Notes: generated by a model from the sequence alone, not told the origin. A stretch of 64,000 nt of DNA from Selaginella moellendorffii (GCF_000143415.4 NW_003314320.1:734819-798818), one strand, 5' to 3'. Shown: positions 33,301 to 44,400, counted from the first letter of the stretch. Numbers and translations are program-made.

Positions 33301-33678
33301 TGAGTGGCGTTCAGCAGAAGGTGGTGTCGAGCAATCACTTAACTGCATCCGTGGACGAGATACTGACACTGCACGACGTCCCGTTTGGAGACAACTTCCA
33401 GGTTTTGTTATTGGCTTTCGGAGATGGTTTCTGGTTTTAAATGTGGTGTTTCTACGCAGATTCACGTGAGGAACGAAGTACGAACTCTATCGTCCAAGCC
33501 AGCGATGAGCGAGTGTCGCGTGCTTCTGGGCACCTCGTGGCAAAAAGGCACTGCGATGCAAGCACGGATTACTTCCAACGTCCAAGAGCACTTCAGCAAG
33601 CATCTAATTGAGAAAGTCAAGTTAGCTGCCAAGGAGATATCGTCCTACAAAGATCACCACTCTTATATCCTCGTTTGA
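30310..33678 (+). CDS. C2 and GRAM/VASt domain protein, membrane-contact lipid transfer type
   Basis: Eight exons (30310-30655, 30706-32049, 32104-32387, 32437-32550, 32600-32859, 32915-33077, 33132-33401, 33460-33678) give 999 residues, as in plant At1g03370-type proteins. Order: N-terminal C2 (LQVNVFEARGLAAKDPNGSSDPYV, about 1-110); first VASt/StART-like domain (about 240-400); a hydrophobic segment (SSIFIVVSLLFFLVVLL); second C2 (TVTLVEGENLP ... LDPYVVF); GRAM (FSLPQEEFLINDF, GRLFLSPRMLGFYSNIFG, about 665-780); second VASt (about 800-990). C2 domains bind membranes with calcium, and VASt domains carry sterols in relatives. Role at ER contact sites is inferred. Exon 2 alone encodes about 450 residues. 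Confidence 0.93.
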
Positions 33679-33948
33679 TGTATAGCTCAAGGTATGGTTA
33701 GAACATTTCATCCATTGCATTGGTAACGGTATTTTACTTGCGCAGGAACTCTTGGAGAAAAGCATCCCTCAAGAACGTAAGCATCGCGTTTTGGATGCTA
33801 AAATTGCTTCAATTGCTTTGTAGATGAAGTCGAGAAAACTGCGAGCGTTAATATCCTGTAAAGTTTTTTTTGTCCCGAAGGTCAGCCAGAGGAACATTCA
33901 TGCTCTTTGGTAGATCTTCGTTTGATTTTTGGGAAGAACTAACCATTT

Positions 33949-35047
33949 TTATACAGTGTTGTCTGATCGCTCGCTACTAAATAGCTCCTGCTGCTTCTCT
34001 TCCTGGCTCACCTCTTCGTTGAGACTCTTCCAAAACCATCTCGAGAGCTGGGGATGGCTGGCGAGAGTGAGAACTGCCCTTTGAGCTTGGAGCACTGCCT
34101 GCCGTGTTGTCTCTGCCGCATTCGCCACCACTGGCTTGACTGCTTGCACTGGAACGGTCGCTCGCTCTTGTAGCATCGCTGGGAAGAGAAACCAAAGAGT
34201 TACAATCGAGCTTCGAGAGAGGATTTACGTACCAAAGACTTGAGACGCTGCGACAGCTCCCATTCGACGAATTCCCACCTCCGCAGCCTGGACTGCTCGA
34301 GCGGAGGTTCTAACACCATCGGATATCTCTTGACTGGGAGAGGTGAAAGAAAAAGAGCTGTAGTGAGTGAGTGAATGGAGAGCTTGGAGAGAGCTTGCCT
34401 CAGATCGTTAAGTTCTAGTGTGAGATCACTGATTTCCATGCTCGAGAGTCGGATTGCGCATCGTCCCGGGTAATTCTTCCCGTGCCATGTCCGAGAGCTT
34501 CTCCAGTGATACCGATGCTCGGTGAATTGCCTGAAAGGGCTATAGATCTTAGTACGAAGAAAAAAGAATCGTACTGGTACTACTGTAATTAGAGAATTTT
34601 TTTTAGTTTGCTTGCCTTCAAGGTTGGAATCGCTGCCACTAGCGCCGTAAGCAACGCTCCAACAGTCTAGAAATTTGGCTGCGATATTAGATAGATCGAT
34701 CTCTGCGAATGGAACGAGAGATTCTCACCAGGCATGATAGGACGCCCAGCACCACGAAGAGCTGATCGGCAATCGAGAGCCTGTTGAATTGTCCCAGAAA
34801 ATTCGAAGGCGCCAGCATCAAGGACGAAGACGACGACGCCAGGGAGGGCCTGGACCGAAGTGTGGCGGATTCGGGAAGAGACGACGATGACCTCCCGTCT
34901 AACGATGGAGAGGAGGCCCGCGACTTGAGAAATCTGATCGATACTCCCCCGGTAATTGCTACTGGCAACGAGAAGGCTCACCCGGCTGCCGGGATTTCGG
35001 AGCTGGATCGAAAATGCAGGGAATGCCGGCGCCGCTGGAGGCCTGTG
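33949..35047 (-). pseudogene. Plant membrane protein of unknown function, frameshifted and cut by gap
   Basis: Minus-strand exons at 33949-34178, 34233-34333, 34399-34530, 34616-34666, 34729-34961 and a partial one from about 34982 into the gap can be joined, but exon 34399-34530 (132 bp) does not keep frame. Upstream it reads AIHRASVSLEKLSDMAREELPGTM. Downstream the other frame reads RLSSMEISDLTLELNDL, which belongs to a conserved plant segment I recognise but cannot name. The shift lies near 34455-34465 (two bases short or one too many). A membrane helix spans the junction of exons 34729-34961 and 34616-34666, and the N-terminal Ser/Arg-rich region suggests plastid targeting. Two introns use GC donors (AAG|GCAAGC, GAG|GCAAGC). 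Sequencing error and true pseudogene are both possible. Confidence 0.75.
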
Positions 35048-35147
35048 NNNNNNNNNNNNNNNNNNNNNNNNNNNNNNNNNNNNNNNNNNNNNNNNNNNNN
35101 NNNNNNNNNNNNNNNNNNNNNNNNNNNNNNNNNNNNNNNNNNNNNNN
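35048..35147. other. Assembly gap of 100 N
   Basis: Exactly 100 N, the usual placeholder for a gap of unknown length. It removes the 5' exon and promoter of the minus-strand membrane-protein gene. Confidence 0.99.
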
Positions 35148-35324
35148 AGAGAAAGAGAGAAAGAGAGAGCGCTATCGGCTCATGGAATGGATCGATCCTT
35201 CTTGCGTGTTCCAAGCCCTGACCTAAAGAAAAATGAGAAAGAGACTTGTGCTTAGCGCGTATTTCCATTCTCATGGCTCCAAATAAGCCACGCTCCCTAC
35301 CAGGGCTTAGCTAGGGTTTTAGAA

Positions 35325-36627
35325 ATGGGGACGCTTGTTGCGACGATCGTCGCTCCATCTGCTCTCGCGCCTCGCGCCACCGCTTCCAAGATCTGCTGTG
35401 GCGCTGGGAGCGTGGATTCGAGCAATGCAGCCTGTTTGAGGAGCGACTCTAGCGTGGATTCGCGGAGCGGGGGCGGGGATTTGCGATTTCGGACCGCATT
35501 TCTCCCCAGCATCAGCGTAAAGAAGAATATTTCGGTGAGAAGGCAAAGATCAAGAGCTAGGCTGGGTGTTCGTGCTATTGCATTGAAGCAGTTAGAGCTA
35601 GGAGCTCCACCACCAGATTTTGAGGTACCGGGAACAAACGAAAATCCTTGCTGATCTTTGTGAATTGTTCTTTAGCTTGGAGAGCCCGCGACTGGCAAGG
35701 AGTGGTGCCTCAAAGATTTCCAGCAGTATCCAGCTCTTTTGGTAAAGCTTTTGTGGCTTGTTCTTTCGCGTGACAAACTTTCGTGCTTTACAGGTGATGT
35801 TTATTTCGTATCGCTGCCCATTTGTAGTGTTTTTGAGATCTGCTCTCATCCAGCTAGTGGAAGAGTATATGGAGGTATGTTTGGAACTTCTATCGTGGTT
35901 CTCATAGTGGAAAAATCTGCGCAGAAAGGTCTCGGGGTCGTGGCTATATCGCCGAATTCTGTCGTAGTTTTTCCAGAGGTAAGAAACTTTTTGGAGTCCT
36001 CTTTCTTCATGTCTTTGGCTCCTTCGTCATTTTAGGACGGACCGGCTGAGATGCAAGAGGAAGTCGAGAAGTACGGCTACAAGTTCCCCTATCTCTACGA
36101 CGAGGTTGGCTGCTAGTTCTTTGTTGATTAAAGCTGTGTTTTCTTTTTGGTTCCAGACTCAAGAGGTTACTCAAGCGTACGCACCACTTGGCACTCCCGA
36201 TTTTTTTGTTTTCAGAAAGGTAAAGTCAAGCAAATGCTTTACGTCTGATCGTTGCTTGCATCACCAGAACGAGGAGCAAAAGTTTGAACTCGCGTATCAC
36301 GGCCAGTTTGACGACGCAAGGGACCACAACCCAAACAAAATTCCCATCACTGGAAGGTACTAAAAATCAAAGGTAACGAGAAATCTTAACGCTCGTTCTG
36401 GCACAGGGATTTGAGATTAGCACTAGATGCGGTTCTCACGGGTAAACCGGTCGATCCACACCAAAAGCATAGGTAGCGTCGGCGTCTGGACTTGGATCTT
36501 TCATCCATCTCTCTTTTTGTTGTGCAGTATGGGCTGTGCCATTCAATGGCATCCACATCTCATCCCAAAACTCTATCCAAAGCCCAAGTTGGAGAAAGAC
36601 GACACCAATCTTCTTTGGCATGCCTGA
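35325..36627 (+). CDS. Thioredoxin-like/AhpC-TSA plastid protein, copy 1 (CxxC lost)
   Basis: Nine exons (35325-35624, 35676-35741, 35794-35874, 35925-35978, 36036-36104, 36157-36219, 36268-36356, 36407-36472, 36528-36627) give 295 residues. About 85 N-terminal residues, rich in Ser/Arg/Ala, look like a plastid transit peptide. The domain matches the plant At1g21350-type redoxin family, including KGLGVVAISPNSV, YGYKFPYLYDE and AYHGQFDDAR. The usual CNHC redox pair after VMFI is SYRC here, and the Cys before TPEFF in the paralogue is Gly here. One active-site cysteine remains, so classic disulfide exchange is unlikely. The convergent paralogue starts at 37908 and shares all intron positions. 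Confidence 0.9.
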
Positions 36628-36718
36628 TAAGATCACAACAGCGATGCAGAGAGGTAGTTTGCATTGACGATACCTTTTTGACAATATCAGTGAATTGCAG
36701 GCAGAAACTTCCAACTTT

Positions 36719-37908
36719 TTATGGTTCCGGGTGCCATTTGATACTACATCCCATGCTGAAACAGGTACGAGTGAGACGAGGGAAAAAGGAAAAAAATGAG
36801 AGAACGAACCTGGGTTTTTGCAAGGGACTCACGGGTCTTCCTGAAAGCACACAGTCGATAGCCATTCTCAAATCTCTGCATTAACATGAGTGTCACAGTG
36901 AAAACGATCGACTGATAGTCATTGCAAACCTTCCAGTGACTGGCCTCCCATTGTTGGGACGAGAATCATCGAACTGGCCGTGATAAGCTAATTCGAATGG
37001 CCTCCTTCCATCCTGAATGTGCCACTAGAGTGTGTAGGAAAACTTCCTTTTCTCTCTTTGAGCTAAGAAATACCTTCTTGAACAGGAAGAACTCTGGCGT
37101 GCATACTGCTCCAAACGCCCGTGCAGCCTCTTGTGTCTGGAAGGAAGATCACGATCACCACTTTGGAAAGTTAAGGAAGGAATGTGATGCTCACTTCGTC
37201 GTAGAGGTATGGGAACTCGTATCCAAGCCTCTTCGCTTCCTCTGCCATCGCCGCTGGGCCGTCCTGCGAGCTCGCAAAACTCGATTCATCGATCCAAGCA
37301 AGTATCGCAGACTGTAAACACCTGAGGATGTGTTCTCACTGAATTGGAAGAGATGCCAACAACACTGAGGCCTTTCTGTTCCATGCAAGAGAGTAAGAAA
37401 AAAAAAAGTCTTTGGACTGAGGAGAAAGAAACGAAGAAATGTTTTTCATACGTACTCTCATGTACTGGTTGGTTAGCGTCACGATCCCTGGCTTGAGATG
37501 GATGACGAATGGGCAATGGTTGCAAATAAACATGACCTGGATGGAGAAGGATAAGGGAGCAAAAGATTCTTCCAAAATTCTTTTAGCTATGGTGCTGCTA
37601 TATACCAGTAATCCGGGAGCTCCTTCAAACTCGTCAAGCGACCATTGTTTCGCAGTCAGAGGCTCAACCAGCTGAGAAAGAAAGGCCTGTTTAGCACAGA
37701 GATAGAAAGAAGTATTTACCTGGAAATCTGGAATGCGAGTAGTCAGCTGCAATTTCTTGGCCTCCGTGCGCGCGGCTCTCACAACAATCCTCGGTGCCGT
37801 GAGAAATCTACCGCTCTTCGTCGGGGAGAATGCGCCGATCGAGCCCTTGAAGCTGGAAAACGTGGAAAACCTCGCGGCCATAGAAACTGAGGAGCTGCAA
37901 TGCCTCAA
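36719..37908 (-). CDS. Thioredoxin-like/AhpC-TSA plastid protein, copy 2 (CxxC kept)
   Basis: Nine exons (37720-37908, 37606-37671, 37456-37536, 37322-37375, 37195-37263, 37074-37136, 36930-37012, 36810-36875, 36719-36755) give 235 residues; methionine 10 is an alternative start. The N-terminal 45 or so residues resemble a transit peptide. The redox motif VMFICNHCPFV is intact, and AVCTPEFFLFKKDGRRPFELAYHGQFDD and MGCSIKWHP match the plant family. Internal exons of 66, 81, 54, 69 and 63 bp are identical in size to those of copy 1. The stop codons of the two genes are only 91 bp apart on opposite strands, so their 3' ends probably overlap. The substrate is not known. Confidence 0.92.
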
Positions 37909-38087
37909 TCACTATTTCAAATAAGTTTTTACAAAACTCTGTAACCTGAGAAGTTCTTGTAGCTTTCTCAGTGTAATACTTACACAATTATTCTGATAAA
38001 ATAATATACAAAGATTTTAACTATCGTTCACTTCCCATTTTGGCAACGTTTGAGGCCTGACTGAGGGAAATAAAATGTGTTATTCGG
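37909..38087. other. Upstream region of redoxin copy 2
   Basis: AT-rich, with no gene. It contains the minus-strand promoter of redoxin copy 2 and the 3' flank of tRNA-Met. Confidence 0.4.
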
Positions 38088-38172
38088 TGGGGTGAGAGAG
38101 GCTTGAACTCTCGACCTCAGGATCACTCAAGAGCTATGAGACCTACGCGCTGACCAACTGCGCCACCACCCC
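38088..38172 (-). tRNA. tRNA-Met(CAU), elongator, with 11-12 nt intron
   Basis: The reverse complement starts GGGGTGGTGGCGCAGTTGG and ends CTCTCTCACCCCA. The acceptor stem GGGGTGG pairs with TCACCCC, the T arm is GAGAG-TTCAAGC-CTCTC, and the anticodon CAT is followed by an intron-like GCTCTTGAGTG before ATCCTGAGG. Plant elongator tRNA-Met genes carry an intron at this position. A near-identical copy lies at 59462-59546. Confidence 0.93.
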
Positions 38173-38612
38173 TGTTATATCTTATCGAATAACAGGTTCC
38201 ACCAACTTCATAATATAGCTCCTTTCGTATATATGATTCTCTTTTGCTTCCAAACTTAATTCCAAAGCGGGGATTTGGTTAGTTTTTTTTCTTGGTTTGT
38301 ATTTCTTCATATTTTCTGCTTCAAGCTTGCTGCTGCCTGATTGAGCGATCCAATCATTCTTTGCGGCTGTCAAAGAAGACAATTAGAATTGAGAATGTAT
38401 CATCGAAAAATTCAAATTCGCTCAATTTTAATTATTTTTAGTTTTTCTTGCTTGACTTTCTGCCTTTCTTCTAGAATTCTCTGGTTAAAGAAAAAGAAGA
38501 CTTTTTTAGAAATCTAGGATGAAGGCATAGATGAATTTAGTCATCTGGCGTGGTATAAAACGCAAGAAAATGCCACAGATTAAAAGCATCAATCCATCAA
38601 TTCTTCTAAGAA
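38173..38612. other. Duplicated tRNA flank and upstream region of the PEBP-like gene
   Basis: 38173-38216 repeats the sequence upstream of the second tRNA-Met (59547-59590) with three differences, so the duplication includes the flank. No gene is seen. Confidence 0.6.
38554..38560 (+). promoter_or_regulatory. TATA box of the PEBP-like gene
   Basis: TATAAAA lies 53 bp upstream of the start codon at 38613, a normal distance for a plant TATA box with a short leader. Confidence 0.55.
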
Positions 38613-39216
38613 ATGGCAGTGTTCTTGTCAGCTGTGGTTCTCTCCTTGTGCTTGTTGTCATCTCATGCTAGTCTTCTCATAAAGTACGGTTCCACCACAG
38701 TCAAGGAGAACAGCTTCCTCCCATTGCACATGACTGACAGGGCTCCCACTATTGACATCCAAGGATATGACGACCTTCGCGGTTTACACCCTTCTTACTT
38801 CTCAGTGGTGATGTTCACCTGGTTGGACATGATTGGATTCCAATTCTATGAGTCCTACATTACCTACTGGGTAGCAAACATTCCAGCAGGCAGCTTTGGT
38901 AAGAAACCGAGTTCCATTTGAGTTTGCAAGACTTTTTGGTTGGAATTTTGAGGTTGATTGATTTGGCTTTGCAGGACCCGGGAAGGGCAAAGTTGTCTTG
39001 CCTTACATGTCTCCTTTAGCCACCAACAAGTTTTTGCAATTCAGTGCACAGAACAACTCGTACTCTTTTGCGCTTGTTCCACAGGGAAGTAACTTGGTGG
39101 GGCCAATCTTGGACAACCGTAGAAGCCCTGCGCTGGCAAAGACCCTCCAGCATTACAACTGCACTGGAGACTTTATCGAGATCATCGACTTCACCACCTC
39201 GACCTCTCAAAGCTAA
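38613..39216 (+). CDS. Small secreted protein, divergent PEBP-like
   Basis: Two exons (38613-38898, 38975-39216) give 175 residues. The first 18-20 residues (MAVFLSAVVLSLCLLSSHA) form a clear signal peptide with an Ala-x-Ala-like end. The body has an order resembling phosphatidylethanolamine-binding proteins: a strand YFSVVMFTW, then ITYWVANIPAGSFGPGKGKVVLPYMSP, then SYSFALVPQG. That compares with the family's HW-x-V-x-NIP...G...Y-x-P...F-x-L-x-Q pattern. The DPDxP ligand motif is missing. There are two possible N-glycosylation sites (NNS, NCT). Role unknown. The PEBP assignment is an inference from pattern order; the gene model itself is sound. Confidence 0.7.
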
Positions 39217-40047
39217 ATAGTTGATTTTTAATAATATAAGAAATCTGTTTTTCCGAAGACCAGAACTTCATGATACATCCAAGAGTTTGAGGGCGTGCTC
39301 GACATACCCAGAGCTGGCACAGCATGAGTTCCAGGTAATGACAAACACACTAGCAGAGTCTTAATGAGTTCCAGGACACCAACGTGTTAATAACTCTTGA
39401 GCATGAGATCCACCATTCCATATGGACCGAGTTTTTTGAGCATGAGACCCGTCCAGCGATTCCATTTCACCATTTGATCTAAGTGTTTCCTCGTCTTGAT
39501 GATATGAAGAAGGGCTGGGTCGCCACTGATGACAATGGTGAATAACAAAAATAAAAACGGGTTCCATCTCAACCACTTTGCGTACTCCCACCAAAGTCTT
39601 TGGAATCTTTGGTGTTGTAAGCTTGTCTGAGGACAAAGCTGATAGGAAAAAACCATGAAAAGGGATATGAGGCGGGATCAACCTGTTCTTAACATAGATA
39701 AAGTTTTTAAAAAAATAGACAGAAATAACAACAATGATTAAAATTTGTTATGTGTTGCATATTGTTATTTCTATTTATTAATCCAATTGATCAAATGAAA
39801 ATTTATATTATAAACATGTTTATAATTTATAAACACAAGAATATTAACAAACTTATTAAATATCAGTAAACTAGAACATACTAGGAAGTGTTTATAGATT
39901 ATAAATATTTTTAAAAATTATAAATAAAAAATTAATCTAAATGAATAACAACCATTAGATGGTAGAATATCCTAGAATATCCAAGCATATTTTAAATATA
40001 TCCACTACCATACAGTTTGGCTTAAGTAAACCAATAAAATCAAACAC
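39217..40047. repeat. Dispersed repeat copy and AT-rich DNA left of element X
   Basis: 39400-39740 recurs at about 58940-59250. One half is in the same orientation (shared AAAAAACCATGAAAAG, near 39645-39660) and the other half inverted (the GTTTCCTCGTCTTGATGATATGAAGAAGGGCTGG region, near 39484-39520). 39740-40047 is very AT-rich and featureless. Minus-strand frames here are not credible. Confidence 0.65.
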
Positions 40048-40221
40048 TGTGAGGGCCAAGTGTATGGCTACGATGCCGTATACTAATATTAGCGTAGTGG
40101 ATTTTGGTAGCCATCGGATTGATTTCAATCCGGACCACTCGCTCCTGTATATAAGCTAGGGTTTTTGGGCTAATTGATATGCACATTTCTGTATTCCCTT
40201 TCCGTATTCCATGCACTCACA
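40048..40221 (+). repeat. 5' LTR of element X
   Basis: 174 bp with TGTGAG/CTCACA ends. It contains TATATAAG (40148-40155), a likely LTR promoter. Confidence 0.9.
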
Positions 40222-40433
40222 TTGGTGGAGGTGAGGGGCACTTTTGATTGTCCCTGGGGAGTGCTTGGATTTGGGATTTTAGTTTAGATCTAGCTTTTTC
40301 CATTTCCTTTCTTTTGTTCTTTCTTTTCAGGATTTTGGTTTCGATCTAGCTTTTTGCATTGTCTAGATCTACCATTTCTTTCCAGCTTTTTTGTCATTTC
40401 TCTTCTTTTACTCTTTTTTTTTCGTTCATCTTC

Positions 40434-41366
40434 ATGGCCGATCCGCAATCTCCTCCTTTGACTTTAGAGCAGCAGTTGGTTCAATTGCTTGATGCTATGC
40501 GCTTGCAATTGAACAATCAAACTCAGTTGATGGCGGCGTTCACGGCACGTGGTACAACTCCTCCTGCTCTTGGTGCCAATCCTCGCGTTCGGCCGGAGTT
40601 CTTTCGCGGGAACCCTGGGGATGATGTGTACCATTGGTTTGATCACTTTACGGTGATTGCCACATATCATTCTTGGGATGATGTTCGACGGTTGCGTGAG
40701 TTTCCCATGTGTCTCCAAGGGACGGCGTTGCAGTGGTACAATGGTTTGAGCGTAGCTACTCGTGGGGATTGGAGTGTTCTCCCGGACGTCTTCAAACGCG
40801 CCTTCGGACATGCCGATGATTGTGATGATGCTTTCCAACAATTGCATCGTCTTCGCCAAGGGCCATCGGAGTCGGTGATGCAATTTAGCGTTCGTTTCCG
40901 AAGTCTTTTGCTTCGTGCGGAGCCAAATATGTCGGAGCGGATCAAGCTAGGAATGTTGTGGCCAGCACTTCATCAAGATCTTGTCGGACTTGTGCATGCA
41001 CTTGCTCCTGCCACCCTTGACGATGCTCTTCGCTTGGCACAACGTTATGAGACGTCGCCTCTTCCACTTCTCGCTACACGTCCTTCCGCTCCACTTCCTA
41101 TGGGTGATGGTCCTGTTCCAATGGAGGTTGATGCTGCTGCTGCTCGAGTCCAAGGACAAGCGCGAGGACGTGGTCGTGGCCGTGATGTTCGCTGCTGGGC
41201 GTGTGATGAAGTTGGTCATACTTATCGGCGTTGCCATCGTTTTCCGGATTGGCGACCTCCATTTCCTGGGTGGAGACCTTGGCGTCAGCAACGTCCCCTG
41301 GGTGCTGCTGCAGTGGAAGGTCTGGACACCGAGATCCATCCGGGAAACGAGGAGTCGCGCGAGTAA
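40434..41366 (+). CDS. Element X Gag
   Basis: 310 residues from MADPQSPPLTLEQQ. The start at 40434 was chosen because the 25 preceding residues of the open frame are a low-complexity Ser/Phe leader. A retrotransposon gag domain (RPEFFRGNPGDDVYHWFDHF ... LQGTALQWYNGL ... FKRAFG) is followed by an Arg/Gly-rich stretch and one CCHC knuckle (CWACDEVGHTYRRC). It is uninterrupted. Pol follows in another frame, so pol expression would need a frameshift or reinitiation. Confidence 0.88.
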   Translation: MADPQSPPLTLEQQLVQLLDAMRLQLNNQTQLMAAFTARGTTPPALGANPRVRPEFFRGNPGDDVYHWFDHFTVIATYHSWDDVRRLREFPMCLQGTALQWYNGLSVATRGDWSVLPDVFKRAFGHADDCDDAFQQLHRLRQGPSESVMQFSVRFRSLLLRAEPNMSERIKLGMLWPALHQDLVGLVHALAPATLDDALRLAQRYETSPLPLLATRPSAPLPMGDGPVPMEVDAAAARVQGQARGRGRGRDVRCWACDEVGHTYRRCHRFPDWRPPFPGWRPWRQQRPLGAAAVEGLDTEIHPGNEESRE

Positions 41367-41455
41367 CGGAGGGACCTTGCGTAAATAAATCAGTGACCCC
41401 TCAATCTTTCTTTCGGGAGTATTATTAAGGGGTTCACTCGGCACCAGTTCATCCA

Positions 41456-44400
41456 GTGTTTACTTTCCAAGCTCGTTTTTATAACAAGAAGTCTCCTATT
41501 ATTCTCTCCGTGTTGGTTGATACAGGTTCGAGTTTATCTTCTATTGCTCGACCTGTTGCCACACGTTGTCGTCTACACTTGCGTCGTGCGGTAGAACCAG
41601 TTTTCATTCTTTATGGCAACGACCGTACACATGCATGTACACGGGATGAGGTGGACCTGGTTGTGCGTGTGGGCGATCTCGAGCTTGAGTTGCAGTCGTT
41701 GCGGGTGGTGCCGAGTCAAGCTTTTGACCTCATTCTTGGTATGGATTGGTTGCAACGCAATCACGCCAAGTGTGACTTTGAGGCTTCTCCCCCTTGTCTC
41801 ATACTTCCTTATGTTTCATCCATTCCTCTCACTTCCATACCTCTTTGTCCCTCTACTTCTACCTCTGCTTCCATTATTTTTGTTTCCCCACTCTTTCCTT
41901 CTGTGTTTCCATCTTGTTCTGCTTTTCCCTTTTCCGATCCCTCCGACGATTTTTGTGTTGTAGCAGTTGACCGGCTCATGAAGGAGTATTCTGATCTCTT
42001 TGAATTTGACCTATCGTCTGGGGCCAAGATTGCCACACGTCATCCAATTCCAACTGGGGATGCTCGTCCAATCAAAGTTCCTGTTCGTTGTCGGTCACCT
42101 AAGGAGATCAAAATTTTACGAGCAAACATCAAGGAAATGTTGAAAAAGGGTGTTATTCGGAAGTCGCGGAGTCCTTGGGCATGTGAACCTCATCTTGTGA
42201 CGAAACCTGATGGGAGTATTCGTTTCTGCATCGACTATCGTCTGTTAAACGAAGTGACGATCCCAGATGTGTATCCTCTTCCTCACACTACTGATCTCTT
42301 GGATCATCTGGGGCGAAGTCGTTGGTTCACCAAGCTAGATCTTGCTTCTAGGTATTGGCAAGTACCGATGGCCGAAGAAGATATTCCTAAGACTGCTTTT
42401 CGTACACCATTTGGTTTGTACGAGTTCTTGGTGATGCCGTTTGGTTTGAACAATGCTCCAGCAACTTTCCAGCGGATGATGGATGAGGTTCTTTGCGATA
42501 TGCCGGAGGTGACTGTTGACTTCATTGATGATGTCTTGATCCACTCGGAGGGGACGTGGGAGGAGCACGTTCGTGATGTTTGTAAAGTGTTGGATCGGCT
42601 ACGCGACGTTGGTTTAAAGCTGAAGCGGTCGAAGTGCGTGTTTGGGTCCAAGGACACAACTTATCTTGGGTACCGTATTTCTCGTGAGGGTTTGCAAGTT
42701 GATCCTGACAAACTTGTGGCTGTTCTAAAGTTCCCTACTCCGAAGTGTGTGAATGATGTGCAGCGCTTTTTGGGTAAGGTGCAGTATCTTGGTCTTTTTG
42801 TGGATCATCTTTCCAATCGCACTACACCATTGCGAGCGTTGTTGAAGTCATCAACGTCATCTTTCATCTGGTCTCCGGATTGTGAGCGGGCGTTCGTGGA
42901 TCTCAAGGAGCTATTGACAACTCCTCCGGTTTTGGCATATCCTGACTACACTCGACCTTTTATTTTGCGCGTGGATGCTTCTGACATTGGTCTTGGAGGT
43001 GTGTTGATGCAAGAGAGCTTGAGTGTGCCTGGTCAGTGCCATCCCATTGCATATATAAGCCGTACATTACAACCAGCGGAGATGAACTACTCCACAACGG
43101 AGAAGGAGTGTTTAGCAGCAGTCTGGGGTTTCGAGAAACTTCATGCATATCTACATGGTTCTCGGACGTTACTTGAAGGTGACCATGCTGCTGTTACTTC
43201 ATTATTGAAGCGGAAGAACCTGGTTGGTCGTACAGCTCGATAGTCTTTGAAGCTTCAGATATATGATTTCGATGTTGTTCATCGCCCAGGGAGTTCTATG
43301 GCTGAGGCTGATACTGATGCCCTTTCTCGAGCTCCTCTTCCTTCTCCACTCACTTCTCATTATTTTGACGAACCTGTTGTTCCAGCATCTGTGGATTTTC
43401 TAGATGAGGATTCTGTGCCGTTGGTGGTTGCTGTCCTTGACATTCAGTGTCCACAGGGTGCAGAGCAAGATTTGCCTTCTCTTGAGGAGGTTCGCGAGGC
43501 TTAAAAAGTTGAGCCGTGGATTCGAAGGCTTCGAGATGGGTTTGAGAATCTTGCATCACTTGCTGATGACTTGCCTTTCCGGCATTTACATTCTCAATAT
43601 CGCCTTGAAGATGGCCTTCTTTATTTTGTGGGGACGGATCCTGATGGTCATTTACGACTGGTGGTACCTTCGGTGTTTATTCCGCGGTTTCTCCATGCCT
43701 ACCATGATTCTCCTGTTCTAGGTGGGCATATGGGACACCGTCGTGTCACCGAGAAGCTGCACAGGTCTTTCTATTGGCCGGAGATGTGACGTGATATTAT
43801 CCGGTATGTGCGTAACTGCGTTTGGTGCCAAGCTCGTAATACTCCCCCTTGTGCTGCGGAAGGACGGTTGGAGTCAATTGCAGTTTCCCGTCCGTTTGAG
43901 TTGGTGGCGTTTGATCTTATGGGACCTTTTCCACGATCGACTGCTGGCAATGAGTATGTTATTATTGCTTCTGACTACTTGACTCGTTGGGTAGAAGTTG
44001 GTGCTCTTGCTAGCACCTCTGCAACTGCTGTTGGATACTTCCTCCTCAATCGAGTGGTGTTCCAGCATTCTTGTCCAGAGCGGATTCTTTCGGATAATGG
44101 TCCTGCATTTATGGCTGAGGTATTTCATGTTTTGACATCTCGGTTGGGGATACGCCACACTTTTACGAGTGCTTATCATCCACAATCAGACGGTCTGGTG
44201 GAACAGCTCGTTCGGACATTCAAAGGGATGATTTCGAAGTATGTGAACTTTCAGCATTCAGATTGGGATGGTTATTTGCCGTCTCTTCGGTATGCCTATG
44301 TCACAGGGGTGCAGAGTTTTGTTGGTGCTTCACCATATAAACTTCTATATGGTCATGATCCAATATTACCAACAGAGTTGGGTTTACCTTCGCGATTGCC

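Noticed and set aside
38088-38172. Possible initiator tRNA-Met
   Set aside because: The GGGGTGG acceptor and the intron after the anticodon fit plant elongator tRNA-Met, not the initiator.
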